Source: Ruegeria sp. 6PALISEP08
GTDB lineage: Bacteria; Pseudomonadota; Alphaproteobacteria; Rhodobacterales; Rhodobacteraceae
Reading direction: 5' to 3'
Length of the DNA stretch: 64,000 bases
Assembly: GCF_001238295.1 (NCBI RefSeq)
Contig: NZ_LGXZ01000002.1
Coordinates: 186,001-250,000 of the forward strand
The position numbers were made by a program, and so were the translations under genes. Each line of letters starts with the position of its first letter. Position 1 is the stretch's first letter. The notes under the pieces are model-generated. The model was not told the DNA's origin. It worked only from the letters and a program-made list of their open reading frames with translations, and did no database searches. Of this stretch, positions 48,676 through 58,155 are shown piece after piece.

Positions 48676-49842
48676 TTAAGCGACGGGCAATCGTCGTTCC
48701 ACAAGCTCGGCAAACCAACTGCAGCCGGCGGGGATCGCGTCGTCGTCAAAATTGTATTCCGGGTGATGGCACATGGCCGTGTCCCCGTTCCCGATAAAGA
48801 TGTAGGCTCCGGGCCGTTCTTCAAGCATATAGGCGAAATCTTCAGACGGCATGATCGGGTCCGTACTGTCGTTGACCTTGCCTGCAACAGCCGCCGCCGC
48901 TTCGGCCGCGTATGTTGTCTCTGTCTCGGAATTCACGGTCACAGGATATCCCGGTGTCCAGACGACCTCTGCCTTTGCTCCAAAGGCCGAGGCCGTATCT
49001 TCGGCAATCCGACGCACCCGTTCTTCCGCGATTGAGCGGTATTCGGGATCCAGCGTCCGAACGGTTCCCTGCAAACGTACAGTGTGCGCAATCACGTTTG
49101 ACGCAACACTGTCTGTTTCAAAGGTTCCGACGGTCAACACAACGCGCTTGATCGGGTCAACCGTGCGCGACACCACGGATTGCAATGCAACAACGATATG
49201 CGAGGCAACCAGCGTCGTATCCACTGCGTCATGCGGTGCGGCAGCGTGCCCGCCCTTGCCCGTAACAGTGACTTCAAACTCATCAGATGAGGCCAGCAGC
49301 GCACCGGGTCGAATGGCAAACTCACCCACGGGAAGGCCGGGCATGTTGTGCATTCCGTAGACTTCCTGAATGCCCCAGCGCTCCATCAAGCCATCCTGAC
49401 ACATGGCCAGCCCACCTGCGCCACCTTCCTCGGCGGGTTGAAAGATCAAAACCACATTGCCATCGAAGTTGCGCGTCTCCGCCAGGTACTGCGCGGCCCC
49501 CAACAGCATCGAGGTATGCCCGTCGTGCCCGCAGGCATGCATCTTACCCGAAACGGTCGAGGCGTAGTCCAGCCCTGTCGCTTCTTCAATCGGCAGCGCG
49601 TCCATGTCAGCCCGCAGGCCAATGGCGCGCCCCTGTGTATCCGTGCGCCCCTTGATTACGCCGACCACGCCTGTCTTGCCAATCCCCGGAGTAATCTCGT
49701 CTACACCAAACTCTTTCAGGCGGTCCGCAACAAATGCTGCAGTTTCGTGGACGTCATACATTAGCTCAGGATGCGCATGCAGGTGACGACGCCACTTGGC
49801 AATCTCGCCGTGCATTTCCGCAAGTCTGTTTTTCACGGGCAT
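48676..49842 (-). CDS. M20D family amidohydrolase, paralog 3 of 3
   Basis: 388 residues, the first of the three copies on the transcript. The metal motifs are intact (MHACGHDGHTSM, QPAEEGGAGG, YGMHNMPG). It shares 35 of 40 residues with paralog 1 around HACGHDGH. A distinctive change is IMPSEDFAYM where paralogs 1 and 2 have VMGGEDF, close to the active site. It follows the argE-like gene by 43 bases. Substrate unknown, same class as its sisters. Confidence 0.88.
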   Translation of the reverse strand: MPVKNRLAEMHGEIAKWRRHLHAHPELMYDVHETAAFVADRLKEFGVDEITPGIGKTGVVGVIKGRTDTQGRAIGLRADMDALPIEEATGLDYASTVSGKMHACGHDGHTSMLLGAAQYLAETRNFDGNVVLIFQPAEEGGAGGLAMCQDGLMERWGIQEVYGMHNMPGLPVGEFAIRPGALLASSDEFEVTVTGKGGHAAAPHDAVDTTLVASHIVVALQSVVSRTVDPIKRVVLTVGTFETDSVASNVIAHTVRLQGTVRTLDPEYRSIAEERVRRIAEDTASAFGAKAEVVWTPGYPVTVNSETETTYAAEAAAAVAGKVNDSTDPIMPSEDFAYMLEERPGAYIFIGNGDTAMCHHPEYNFDDDAIPAGCSWFAELVERRLPVA

Positions 49843-49885
49843 CTCAAGATCTCCCTTTTGACTATCGTCACTGCTTTACGTCGGA

Positions 49886-51052
49886 TCAGGTGCCCAGCTT
49901 TTCAACCAGGCGCTGCATGAACTTTTGCCCAGCTTCGAACTGCGCAACCGAGATGAACTCATTCGGCTGGTGGGCCTGTGCAATATCGCCCGGCCCACAA
50001 ATCACAGCAGAATACCCTGCCTCCTGAAACTGGCCCGCCTCCGTCCCATAACTGACAACGTGACTTGCATTGTCCCCGGTTAGCACGCGCACCAAAGCTT
50101 CGGCCTCGCCATCCTGTTCAGGCACAAGCCCCGGAATCGCGAAGTTTTCAGACAGCTCAATACGGGCTTCCGGATGCGCAGCCTGAATCCGAGCCTCAAT
50201 CGCGCGCACCTGCTGAAAATACGCATCCTGCCATTGCGCTTTGGTTTCATCCGGTACGGTTCGGAAATCCATCATGAACCGGCAATCTTTGGCCGTGATG
50301 TTATGGGCTGTGCCACCTTCAATCATGCCAACGTGACAGGTTGTCCATGGCGGATCGAACACGGCGGCAACCGGGCTGGGTTCTGCCGCCATGTTCTCGG
50401 CGTTTTGCTGGTTCGCCCAATCGATCAGAGGCGCAGCCTCCATGATCGCGTTGACCCCCGTATGCATGATCGAGCTATGAACTTCGAATCCCACGATGTG
50501 GGTGTCAAAGCCAAACCCGCCTTTGTGCCCCGTCACGGCCTGCATCATCGACGGTTCACCCACGATCACGGCGGAACCTTTCGGCAGACCCTCCTGCATC
50601 GCCTTGATCATCGGCGGCGCGCCGGTACAGCCGACTTCTTCATCAAAGCTGAGCGCAAGCTGCAATGGTCGTTGGACCCCTGCGTAATGTGCTTCGACAA
50701 GGGCCCATATGGCCAGCGCATCAAAGCCTTTCATGTCGCAGGTGCCGCGTCCGAAATACTTGCCGTCCTTCTCGGTCACGGTGAACGGGTCCGTATCCCA
50801 CGGCTGCCCATCCACCGGCACGACGTCGGTATGGCCAGAAAGAATCACCGCGCCCTCTTCCAATGGACCAACATGCGCAAAGATTGCGGCCTTGTGCGGT
50901 TGATCCGGATCTGGCCAACGATGCGGTTCGATCCCATGGCCTTGCAGGTATTCTTCAACCCAATCCACCAGTGGCAGATTGGTTTCACGGCTTACAGTCG
51001 GAAAAGAGATCAGCTTGGTCATGATCTCAAGCGGCGTCAGGCGATTTGCCAT
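49886..51052 (-). CDS. argE: Acetylornithine deacetylase (ArgE-like M20 peptidase)
   Basis: 388 residues of the M20A/ArgE group, clearly different from the three M20D genes beside it. Motifs: LSGHTDVVPVDGQPW (metal His), FGRGTCDMKGFDAL, SFDEEVGCTGA, and the C-terminal CGPGDIAQAHQPNEFI with the last metal histidine. The family hydrolyses N-acetylornithine in arginine synthesis but also other acetyl-amino acids; its position in an M20/ABC island favours a broader catabolic use. It starts five bases after the ABC ATPase gene ends. Confidence 0.85.
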   Translation of the reverse strand: MANRLTPLEIMTKLISFPTVSRETNLPLVDWVEEYLQGHGIEPHRWPDPDQPHKAAIFAHVGPLEEGAVILSGHTDVVPVDGQPWDTDPFTVTEKDGKYFGRGTCDMKGFDALAIWALVEAHYAGVQRPLQLALSFDEEVGCTGAPPMIKAMQEGLPKGSAVIVGEPSMMQAVTGHKGGFGFDTHIVGFEVHSSIMHTGVNAIMEAAPLIDWANQQNAENMAAEPSPVAAVFDPPWTTCHVGMIEGGTAHNITAKDCRFMMDFRTVPDETKAQWQDAYFQQVRAIEARIQAAHPEARIELSENFAIPGLVPEQDGEAEALVRVLTGDNASHVVSYGTEAGQFQEAGYSAVICGPGDIAQAHQPNEFISVAQFEAGQKFMQRLVEKLGT

Positions 51053-51057
51053 TGGGA

Positions 51058-52884
51058 TTAGTATCCGCTGTCCGTCGTCAAGATGAAGTGACCCGCCTCA
51101 ACCTCGCGATATTTAGAAGGTTCCGGCATGTGACCGACAGGATGGATCGGAGACGGGATCGGTTTGAAGTTCAGGTCCTTTTCCGATTTCCGCTTGTTCG
51201 GATCCGCGATTGGAACCGCCTTCATCAACGCCTGCGTATAGGCGTGCTGCGGGTTCTCGAATACCCGAGCGCGCGGGCCAAGTTCGACGATGCGACCCAG
51301 ATACATGACCCCTACATAATGGCTGACCCGTTCGACAACGGCCATATCGTGGCTGATGAACAGATAGGACAGGCCCAGTTCGGATTGCAGTTCCATCATC
51401 AGGTTCAGCACCTGCGCCTGTACCGACACGTCGAGAGCGGAAACCGCTTCATCCGCGATGATCAGCTTTGGGTTCAGGGCCAAGGCCCGGGCAATCGCGA
51501 TCCGCTGGCGTTGACCGCCGGACATTTCATGCGGGAAGCGGCGCATGAAACTGCGCGGCAACTGCACCTTGTCGAACAGTTGTGCCACGCGGTCCTGTAG
51601 CTCCGACCCAGACGCAACACCATAATTGCGCATCGGCTCGGCCACCTGGTCCACCAGCTGCATCTGCGGGTTCAGTGAGGCGAACGGATCCTGGAAGATC
51701 ATCTGCATGTCCAGCCGCGCCTTGCGCAATCCGGACGGATCCAGTTTCTTGATGTCGACGCCATCCAGATTGACTTCGCCCGACAGCGGCTCGACCAGCC
51801 GCAGGATCGAACGCCCCGCCGTTGACTTGCCGCAACCGGATTCACCCACAAGGCTAAGGGTCTGACCTTTGTTCAGCGTAAATGACACGTCTTCGACCGC
51901 ATGAACGTTCGAAATCGTGCGTCGCAGCAGCCCGCCCTTGACCGGAAAGCGCGTCGTCAGATTCTTGACGGTCAACAGAACCTCTTCGGTCCCGGGGATC
52001 GGCGCGATGTTCTGCCCTTCCACACCCAGCAGTTTCATTGGCTCGGGCGCGGATTTACCCTGCATTTCACCCAATTTCGGAACTGCTGCCAGCAGGGCCT
52101 TGGTGTAGTCATGCCGCGGGTTTTCAAAGATCTCTTTGACTGTGCCTTCTTCGACCTTGTTGCCGCGGAACATGACCACCACACGGTCCGCCATCTGCGC
52201 GACCACTGCCATGTCATGGGTGATGAACATCACCGCCGTACCGGTTTCCCGCTTGAGCCGGTCCATCAGAGCCAGAATCTCGGCCTGAATGGTTACGTCC
52301 AGAGCTGTGGTAGGTTCATCCGCGATCAACAGACGCGGTTCGCACGCCATGGCCATCGCAATGACAACACGCTGACGCATCCCACCTGACAACTCGTGCG
52401 GATATTGCTGCAAACGGCGCTCGGGTTCGGGAATTCGTACCTGGCGCAACAGTTCCAGCGCCCGTTCTTCGGCCTGGGATTTCGACATGTCCTTGTGGAT
52501 GCGTAACCCTTCGGTCAACTGACGTCCGACGGTGAAAACGGGGTTCAGGGCGGTCATCGGTTCCTGGAAGATCATCCCGATCTCGTTTCCGCGAATCTGT
52601 TTCATCAGATCCTGATCGGCATTGGACAGGTCCATCTCTTCGCCATCACGGCGATCAAACAACAGTTCGCCACCCGCAATCTCGCCCCCGCCGAATTCGA
52701 CCAACCGCATCAGAGACAGCGATGACACAGACTTTCCAGAGCCCGATTCGCCAACGATACAAACGGTTTCGCCTGGATTTACCTCGAACGAAACATCTTC
52801 AACACCAACGACAGGGCCGTCCTTGGTCTGAAATTCCACCCGCAGTTTTTTGATTTGTGCAATAGGCTGATCCAGCACGCGCAC
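51058..52884 (-). CDS. Peptide ABC transporter ATPase, two fused nucleotide-binding domains (DppD-DppF type)
   Basis: 608 residues. NBD1 (about 10-290) has Walker A GESGSGKS and signature LSGGMRQR; NBD2 (about 310-570) has GESGCGKS and MSGGQRQR. Each is followed by the oligopeptide-transporter C-terminal segment. The fusion replaces separate DppD and DppF subunits. It powers import through the permeases at 54963-56943. The GTG at 52884 is the furthest start, but a second GTG at 52878 stands seven bases from an AGGGGAG site and is probably used. It is divergent from the binding protein gene and co-directional with argE and the M20 genes. Confidence 0.92.
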   Translation of the reverse strand: MRVLDQPIAQIKKLRVEFQTKDGPVVGVEDVSFEVNPGETVCIVGESGSGKSVSSLSLMRLVEFGGGEIAGGELLFDRRDGEEMDLSNADQDLMKQIRGNEIGMIFQEPMTALNPVFTVGRQLTEGLRIHKDMSKSQAEERALELLRQVRIPEPERRLQQYPHELSGGMRQRVVIAMAMACEPRLLIADEPTTALDVTIQAEILALMDRLKRETGTAVMFITHDMAVVAQMADRVVVMFRGNKVEEGTVKEIFENPRHDYTKALLAAVPKLGEMQGKSAPEPMKLLGVEGQNIAPIPGTEEVLLTVKNLTTRFPVKGGLLRRTISNVHAVEDVSFTLNKGQTLSLVGESGCGKSTAGRSILRLVEPLSGEVNLDGVDIKKLDPSGLRKARLDMQMIFQDPFASLNPQMQLVDQVAEPMRNYGVASGSELQDRVAQLFDKVQLPRSFMRRFPHEMSGGQRQRIAIARALALNPKLIIADEAVSALDVSVQAQVLNLMMELQSELGLSYLFISHDMAVVERVSHYVGVMYLGRIVELGPRARVFENPQHAYTQALMKAVPIADPNKRKSEKDLNFKPIPSPIHPVGHMPEPSKYREVEAGHFILTTDSGY

Positions 52885-53161
52885 GCTCCCCTGACGTTGT
52901 CATTTTTGTTCTGAGTGCCGAACGCTACGGTGGGCTGCCGGGAAAAGTCAAACCCATTACACATTTTCGCGACGGCACCACTTGCATTTTTTTTAAGTTC
53001 TGTTTCGATACCCAACGTAACTGCTTTGGGGCGAGCACGCGTTAAAACACGTTAGAGCTATTATCGTTATCGATCAAAACCTTGCCCAAGGCAGCAACGC
53101 CAAGTCCGCAGGCATTGCGGAAATAATCGAGACACAAACGTGTCCAATTCGGGAGTAAACT

Positions 53162-54868
53162 ATGAAAATCAAAACCCTTTTGCTTGGTGCGATTGCAAGC
53201 ACGGCAATGGCCCCGGTGGCCTTTGCTGAGCGCGGGTCGGACGGCAATGTCAGCATCATCTATTGGCAGGCCCCGTCGATCCTGAACCCATTCCTGTCGG
53301 GCGGCACAAAAGATGTAGAAGCAGCGTCGCTGGTGATTGAACCGCTCGCGCGCTATGACCAAGACGGCAACATGGTTCCGTTCCTCGCGGCGGAAATCCC
53401 GACTGTTGAAAACGGCGGCGTCAGCGAAGACCTGACCTCGATCACCTGGAAAATTGCTCCCGGAATCACGTGGTCGGATGGCTCACCTTTCACTTCGGCG
53501 GACGTGAAATTCACCGCTGATTACTGCATGCACCCCGAAGGCGGCTGTGCACAGGTCACAAAGTTCGAAGGCGTCACCTCGATTGAGGCCGTGGACGACC
53601 TGACTGTGAAGGTCACGTTCGATGCTCCGACTCCTTTCCCTTATGGTCCCTTCGTAGGTGGTGAGAGCCCGATCATTCAAGCCGCTCAGTTCGCCGATTG
53701 CGTGGGCGCGAAGGCACCTGAGTGCACCAATCAGAACTTCAACCCGATTGGCACCGGCCCGTTTGTCGTCACCGAGTTCAAGCCCAACGACGTGATCACC
53801 TTCGCTGCCAACGACAACTATCGCGATCCGGCCAAGCCAGCCTTTGCGAGCGTGACTTTCAAAGGTGGCGGCGATGCAACCGCTGCGGGCCGCGCAGTCA
53901 TGGAAACAGGCGAGTTTGACTATGCCTGGAACCTGCAACTGGCACCCGAAGTGATCGCGCAGATGCAGGAAGGCGGCAAAGGTACACCCGTTGCTGGCTT
54001 CGGTCCGCTGGTCGAGCGTATCATGCTGAACCAGACCAATCCGTCGCCCGATCTGCCGGAGGGTGAGCGTTCGACAGCTGCGCATCCGCACCCGTTCTTG
54101 CAAGACCCCGCGGTTTACAAAGCCATGTCCATGGCCATCGACCGCCCGCTGCTGGTTGAGATCGGCTATGGTCAGGCAGGTAAAGTAACCTGTAACTGGG
54201 TTCCTGCTCCGGCTGCGTTTAACTCGACATCGATGACCTGCGACACGCAGGATATCGAAGGCGCGAAGAAGCTGCTGGATGATGCCGGTATCGTCGATAC
54301 TGACGGCGACGGCGTGCGTGAAAAAGACGGCGTTCCTCTGAAGATCGTCTACCAGACCTCGACCAACGCTGTCCGTCAGGACTTCCAGGCGCTGGTCAAA
54401 GAGTGGTGGAGCCAGATCGGAATCGAATCCGAGCTGCGCAACCTCAACGCGTCGGTCTTCTTTGGTGGTGACCCGGGTTCGCCTGACACCTTCCAGAAGT
54501 TCTATGCGGACGTTGAGATGTACGCCAATACCTTCAACGGCACCGACCCGCAGTCCTATCTGGGCAACGGCCTGTGCGACAAGGCCCCTCGCCCCGACAC
54601 ACAGTGGCAGGGTGAAAACATCAGCCGCTTCTGCAACGAAGAGTTCGACAAGCTGCATGGTCAGCTGGCCGAAACTGCCGGTCTGGAAGCCCGCGCCGAG
54701 ATCGCGAAAAAGCTGAACGACATCATGGTTGAAAACGGCGGCATGATCCCGCTGGTTCACCGTGGTCGTCTGTCGGCGCACGCAAACACCTTGGGTGGCG
54801 TTGTCCTGAACGTTTGGGACAGCGAGCTGTGGAACATTGCGGACTGGTACCGCAAAACCGGTTCCTAA
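53162..54868 (+). CDS. Peptide/N-acyl amino acid ABC transporter, periplasmic solute-binding protein (SBP_bac_5)
   Basis: 568 residues with a Sec signal peptide (MKIKTLLLGAIASTAM.. cleaved after VAFA). It belongs to the family 5 (DppA/OppA) binding proteins: SIIYWQAPSILNPFLSGGTK, GITWSDGSPFTSADVKFTADY and FNPIGTGPFVVTEFKPND are typical. It captures the substrate for the adjoining permeases and fused ATPase. GGGAG precedes the start. A stable hairpin follows the stop codon, before the permease genes, which commonly allows the binding protein to be made in excess. The 277 bases between it and the ATPase gene are AT-rich and should hold both promoters; I could not fix the boxes. Confidence 0.92.
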   Translation: MKIKTLLLGAIASTAMAPVAFAERGSDGNVSIIYWQAPSILNPFLSGGTKDVEAASLVIEPLARYDQDGNMVPFLAAEIPTVENGGVSEDLTSITWKIAPGITWSDGSPFTSADVKFTADYCMHPEGGCAQVTKFEGVTSIEAVDDLTVKVTFDAPTPFPYGPFVGGESPIIQAAQFADCVGAKAPECTNQNFNPIGTGPFVVTEFKPNDVITFAANDNYRDPAKPAFASVTFKGGGDATAAGRAVMETGEFDYAWNLQLAPEVIAQMQEGGKGTPVAGFGPLVERIMLNQTNPSPDLPEGERSTAAHPHPFLQDPAVYKAMSMAIDRPLLVEIGYGQAGKVTCNWVPAPAAFNSTSMTCDTQDIEGAKKLLDDAGIVDTDGDGVREKDGVPLKIVYQTSTNAVRQDFQALVKEWWSQIGIESELRNLNASVFFGGDPGSPDTFQKFYADVEMYANTFNGTDPQSYLGNGLCDKAPRPDTQWQGENISRFCNEEFDKLHGQLAETAGLEARAEIAKKLNDIMVENGGMIPLVHRGRLSAHANTLGGVVLNVWDSELWNIADWYRKTGS

Positions 54869-54885
54869 GCATTGATCTTGCAAAG

Positions 54886-54913
54886 CCGCGCCCCGATCGT
54901 TATCGGGGCGCGG
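54886..54913 (+). terminator. Intercistronic hairpin after the binding-protein gene
   Basis: CCGCGCCCCGAT, loop CGTT, ATCGGGGCGCGG: a perfect 12-bp stem. No T-tract follows, so it is more likely a partial attenuator or mRNA-stabilising element than a full terminator. Confidence 0.7.
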
Positions 54914-54962
54914 TCATTTGCACACCGCTCCAACAAGAAGACGCATATAAAGGCGCCTCTTA

Positions 54963-55970
54963 ATGCTCAATTTTACAATCAGACGACTGGTGCTGGCCGT
55001 TCCAACACTGCTGTTCATCAGCCTCGTCATCTTCCTGCTCCTCGAACTCGCACCCGGCGATCCGATGGCGCAGGTTCCGCTCACTGTCCCCCCCGAAGTC
55101 AAAGAGAAGATGCGCGAGGCCCTGGGCCTTGGCCAACCGATGCATATCCGGTTCTGGAAATGGATCGTACAGTTCTTCTGGATCGAACCGCAGGTTCTGG
55201 TCGACGCAATGTTCGGCACCACCTTCTCTGAAGGCGACTTGCGCGTGATTTCCTGGCAGACCCGTTCGCCGGTCATGGACATCGTTGTTCAGCGTATCCC
55301 GCAGACCCTGTGGGTTGTCGGCACCGCCTATATCGTTGCCATCCTGATCGCGCTGCCGATCGGTATCTATTCGGCCTACCGCCAGTATTCCTGGTTCGAC
55401 CAGATGGGCACATTCGTGTCTATGGTCGGCTTCTCGGTCCCGCCCTTCTTCTCGGGCGTTCTGGTGATCGTGGTCTTCTCGGTACAACTGGGTTGGTTTC
55501 CGTCGATCTATGATACCACTCTTGTAGTGAACAGCTGGGACAGCTTTATGCTGCAACTAAAGCAGATGATTATGCCGGTCATGGTTCTGGCCTTGCAGAT
55601 CACCGCGCAGCTCAGCCGGTTCATGCGCGCCTCGATGCTGGACAATCTCAACCAGGATTACGTCCGCACTGCGCGCGCCAAGGGGCTCAGCGAATACACC
55701 GTGGTTATGGTCCATGTCCTGCGCAACTCGATGATCCCGGTGGTTACCGTAATTGCGCTGGGTATCCCGGCCATCTTTGGTGGCGCCATCATCACCGAAC
55801 AGGTGTTCAAAGTGAACGGCATCGGTCAGTTGTTGATCGGCGCAATTCAGGCCAACGACCTGCCGATGGTGCAAACACTGACCTTCATCTTTGCCGTGCT
55901 GATCGTTCTGTTCAACCTGATCGCCGACGTTCTCTACGGCATTCTGGACCCGAGGATTCGCTATGACTGA
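54963..55970 (+). CDS. Peptide ABC transporter permease (DppB type)
   Basis: 335 residues. The N-terminal span begins RRLVLAVPTLLFISLVIFLLLEL, followed by a periplasmic loop and five more helices. The EAA-like loop that contacts the ATPase is in FMRASMLDNLNQDYVRTARAKG. Its last eight bases overlap the next permease gene. It forms half of the membrane channel of the importer. Confidence 0.92.
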   Translation: MLNFTIRRLVLAVPTLLFISLVIFLLLELAPGDPMAQVPLTVPPEVKEKMREALGLGQPMHIRFWKWIVQFFWIEPQVLVDAMFGTTFSEGDLRVISWQTRSPVMDIVVQRIPQTLWVVGTAYIVAILIALPIGIYSAYRQYSWFDQMGTFVSMVGFSVPPFFSGVLVIVVFSVQLGWFPSIYDTTLVVNSWDSFMLQLKQMIMPVMVLALQITAQLSRFMRASMLDNLNQDYVRTARAKGLSEYTVVMVHVLRNSMIPVVTVIALGIPAIFGGAIITEQVFKVNGIGQLLIGAIQANDLPMVQTLTFIFAVLIVLFNLIADVLYGILDPRIRYD

Positions 55971-56943
55971 TCATGACAAATCAGACACGCTGATCCCGGA
56001 TGAAGGACTAGCCCCGGCCTCTACCGCTCTGCCGACGGCGGATGTGATGGAAGAGCTGGCAACCCCGCCCCGCAGCCAATGGCGCGATGTGTGGGATCAG
56101 TTCAAGACCCACAAGGGCGCGATGCTGGGGGCGATCCTCTTCTTCTTCATCGTTGCAGGTGTCTATCTGGGGCCATATCTCTGGAGCATTGATCCGACGC
56201 AGATCGACATCCGCTCGCGCAATCAGGGCCCAAGCTGGTCGCACCCGTTCGGCACCGACCAACTGGGCCGGGACATTCTGGCACGCATGATGTCAGGCGG
56301 GCAAACCTCGGTTTCCGTGGGCATCACCGCGATGCTGCTGGCGCTGTTTCTGGGATCGTTCATCGGGGTTCTGGCCGGGTTTTTCAGACGGCTGGACGGG
56401 CCGCTTATGCGCCTGACCGATCTGTTTCTGGCCCTGCCCCTGCTGCCCCTGCTACTGGTCATGATGCTGCTGTTCCGCGAGCCTCTGTCCGCAGCATTCG
56501 GGCTTGAGCGCGGGATATTCATCCTGATCGTCTGCGCCATTGGCATTACATCGTGGATGCCCACGGCACGGATCGTGCGCGGCGACGTATTGGCCATTAA
56601 AGAGCGTGAATTCGTTCTGGCCGCCCGGTCCATCGGTACCAGTAACTCGCAGATCATCACGCGGCACATTCTACCCAACGTGCTGTCCCCGATCATGGTG
56701 TCGGCGACGCTGGGGATTGCCACGGCGATCATCACCGAAAGCGCGCTGTCCTTCCTTGGGCTGGGCTTCCCACCCGACTTCCCAACCTGGGGGCGCTTGC
56801 TGTTCGATGGGGTCGACTACCTGCAGCAATACCCCGAGCGCGTGTTCTGGCCCGGTCTGGCAATCTCGTTGACCGTTCTCAGCGTCAACTATCTGGGCGA
56901 TGGCCTGCGCGACGCGCTGGATCCTCGTATACGCGGACGTTAA
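55963..56943 (+). CDS. Peptide ABC transporter permease (DppC type)
   Basis: 326 residues. A cytoplasmic N-terminal segment of about 45 residues is followed by helices and the DppC hallmark HPFGTDQLGRDILARMMSGGQ; the ATPase-contact loop is KEREFVLAARSIGTSNSQII. The C-terminus ends NYLGDGLRDALDPRIRGR, usual for the family. It overlaps the upstream permease gene by eight bases and converges on an MFS gene. Confidence 0.93.
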   Translation: MTDHDKSDTLIPDEGLAPASTALPTADVMEELATPPRSQWRDVWDQFKTHKGAMLGAILFFFIVAGVYLGPYLWSIDPTQIDIRSRNQGPSWSHPFGTDQLGRDILARMMSGGQTSVSVGITAMLLALFLGSFIGVLAGFFRRLDGPLMRLTDLFLALPLLPLLLVMMLLFREPLSAAFGLERGIFILIVCAIGITSWMPTARIVRGDVLAIKEREFVLAARSIGTSNSQIITRHILPNVLSPIMVSATLGIATAIITESALSFLGLGFPPDFPTWGRLLFDGVDYLQQYPERVFWPGLAISLTVLSVNYLGDGLRDALDPRIRGR

Positions 56944-56950
56944 GCCAATC

Positions 56951-58087
56951 TCAGTCGGCGCGCCTCAGCGCGCCGGCTGACAAAACGATCAGAATTGCCA
57001 TCGGCAACAACACCGAGAACGCCAGACGCAGGCCAAACAACTCGGCCAGAAACCCGATCAATGGCGGCCCGATCAACAGCCCCCCATATCCCAAAGTTGC
57101 TACACTTGCGATGGCTTGCCCGGGCGGAACGTCCGGATCGCCCGCCGCACGGCTGAACGCCAATGGCATGATCACGGCATACCCCGCCCCCATCAGAGCA
57201 AAGCCCGCCAGTGCAGGCAGCGGTGTCACCGCTGAAACCACTCCGAATACACCCAGCGCGGCGCAAATGCCCCCGAAACGGGCTGTAGAAACGGGACCGA
57301 ACCGAGTAATCACGATGGCCCCCCCAAGGCGGCACGCCACCATGGCCACAGAAAAGACTGCGTAGCCCAGAGCTGCAACGCTTTCAGTTGCGTCCGTTAT
57401 GTCACGCAGAAAAATCGCACTCCAATCTGCAACGGCCCCTTCGCCCAACGCGCCGCACAGGGCTGTAAACCCAACCAGAACCAACACCCCGGATGGCAGC
57501 GCAAAAACCTTTCCGCGTGCTCCTTCCGATCTTTTTGACGTCCAACGCACCCTGGACATTACCAAAGCGAGACCGACAACGATTCCCCCTGCCACAAGGA
57601 AATGCACAAGAACGGTCAGCCCCAATTGCACCGCGAGATATCCGCTGATCGCGCCAAGTCCGGCCCCAAGGCTCCACATCGCATGAAACGAAGACATCAC
57701 GGGCTTGTCGTATGCCTGTTCGACTTCGGCCGCCCAGGCGTTCATCGCAACGTCCATGGATCCGTGGAAGGCACCAAAGACAAACAAGAAGGCTGCAAGC
57801 CCCCAGAACCCTCCAGCCAAGGCAAGCAAGATCAGCGACAGCGTGTAAAGAACGGCAATGACGCGGGTGATCGAAACCGCACCAAAGCTGTCCGTCAACC
57901 GCCCTGTAATGGGGAACGAACAGACTGCACCCGCCGCCATAAACAAGAGCCCGTAGCCCAACGCCTCATGCGACAGATCCAATTGGTCGCGCATGGCTGG
58001 AATGCGCGACGCCCAGATACCAAACAGAGCTCCGTTGAGGATAAACATGGCGGCAACAGCCCGCCATGCTGCAAATATGGTAGTCAC
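56951..58087 (-). CDS. MFS transporter (YbjJ-like)
   Basis: 378 residues and about 12 membrane helices. Segments typical of the YbjJ/fucose-permease-like branch of MFS are GALFGIWASRIPAMRDQL near the N-terminus and GSMDVAMNAWAAEVE in the middle. Substrate not predictable. The start codon is GTG at 58087 with GAGGG upstream; the frame fits the family start. It is convergent with the peptide permease genes. Confidence 0.85.
   Translation of the reverse strand: MTTIFAAWRAVAAMFILNGALFGIWASRIPAMRDQLDLSHEALGYGLLFMAAGAVCSFPITGRLTDSFGAVSITRVIAVLYTLSLILLALAGGFWGLAAFLFVFGAFHGSMDVAMNAWAAEVEQAYDKPVMSSFHAMWSLGAGLGAISGYLAVQLGLTVLVHFLVAGGIVVGLALVMSRVRWTSKRSEGARGKVFALPSGVLVLVGFTALCGALGEGAVADWSAIFLRDITDATESVAALGYAVFSVAMVACRLGGAIVITRFGPVSTARFGGICAALGVFGVVSAVTPLPALAGFALMGAGYAVIMPLAFSRAAGDPDVPPGQAIASVATLGYGGLLIGPPLIGFLAELFGLRLAFSVLLPMAILIVLSAGALRRAD
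56956..56975. terminator. GC-rich hairpin in the convergent end of dppC-type and MFS genes
   Basis: CGGCGCGC, loop CTCA, GCGCGCCG, 8 bp, lies in the last codons of the MFS gene, just after the permease stop. No T-tract is found on either strand, so its role in termination is doubtful. Confidence 0.35.
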
Positions 58088-58155
58088 CGAAAACCCTCAT
58101 GCCGCTCGCCAAACACCCCTGTTCTACAGGTCCAGCAAGATTTGGCAATTGACGC

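Noticed and set aside
47584-49035. 483-codon plus-strand frame with internal similarity
   Set aside because: Antisense to M20 paralogs 2 and 3; the apparent repeats simply mirror the duplicated genes.
53483-54883. 466-codon minus-strand frame
   Set aside because: Antisense to the well-supported binding protein gene; no family resemblance.
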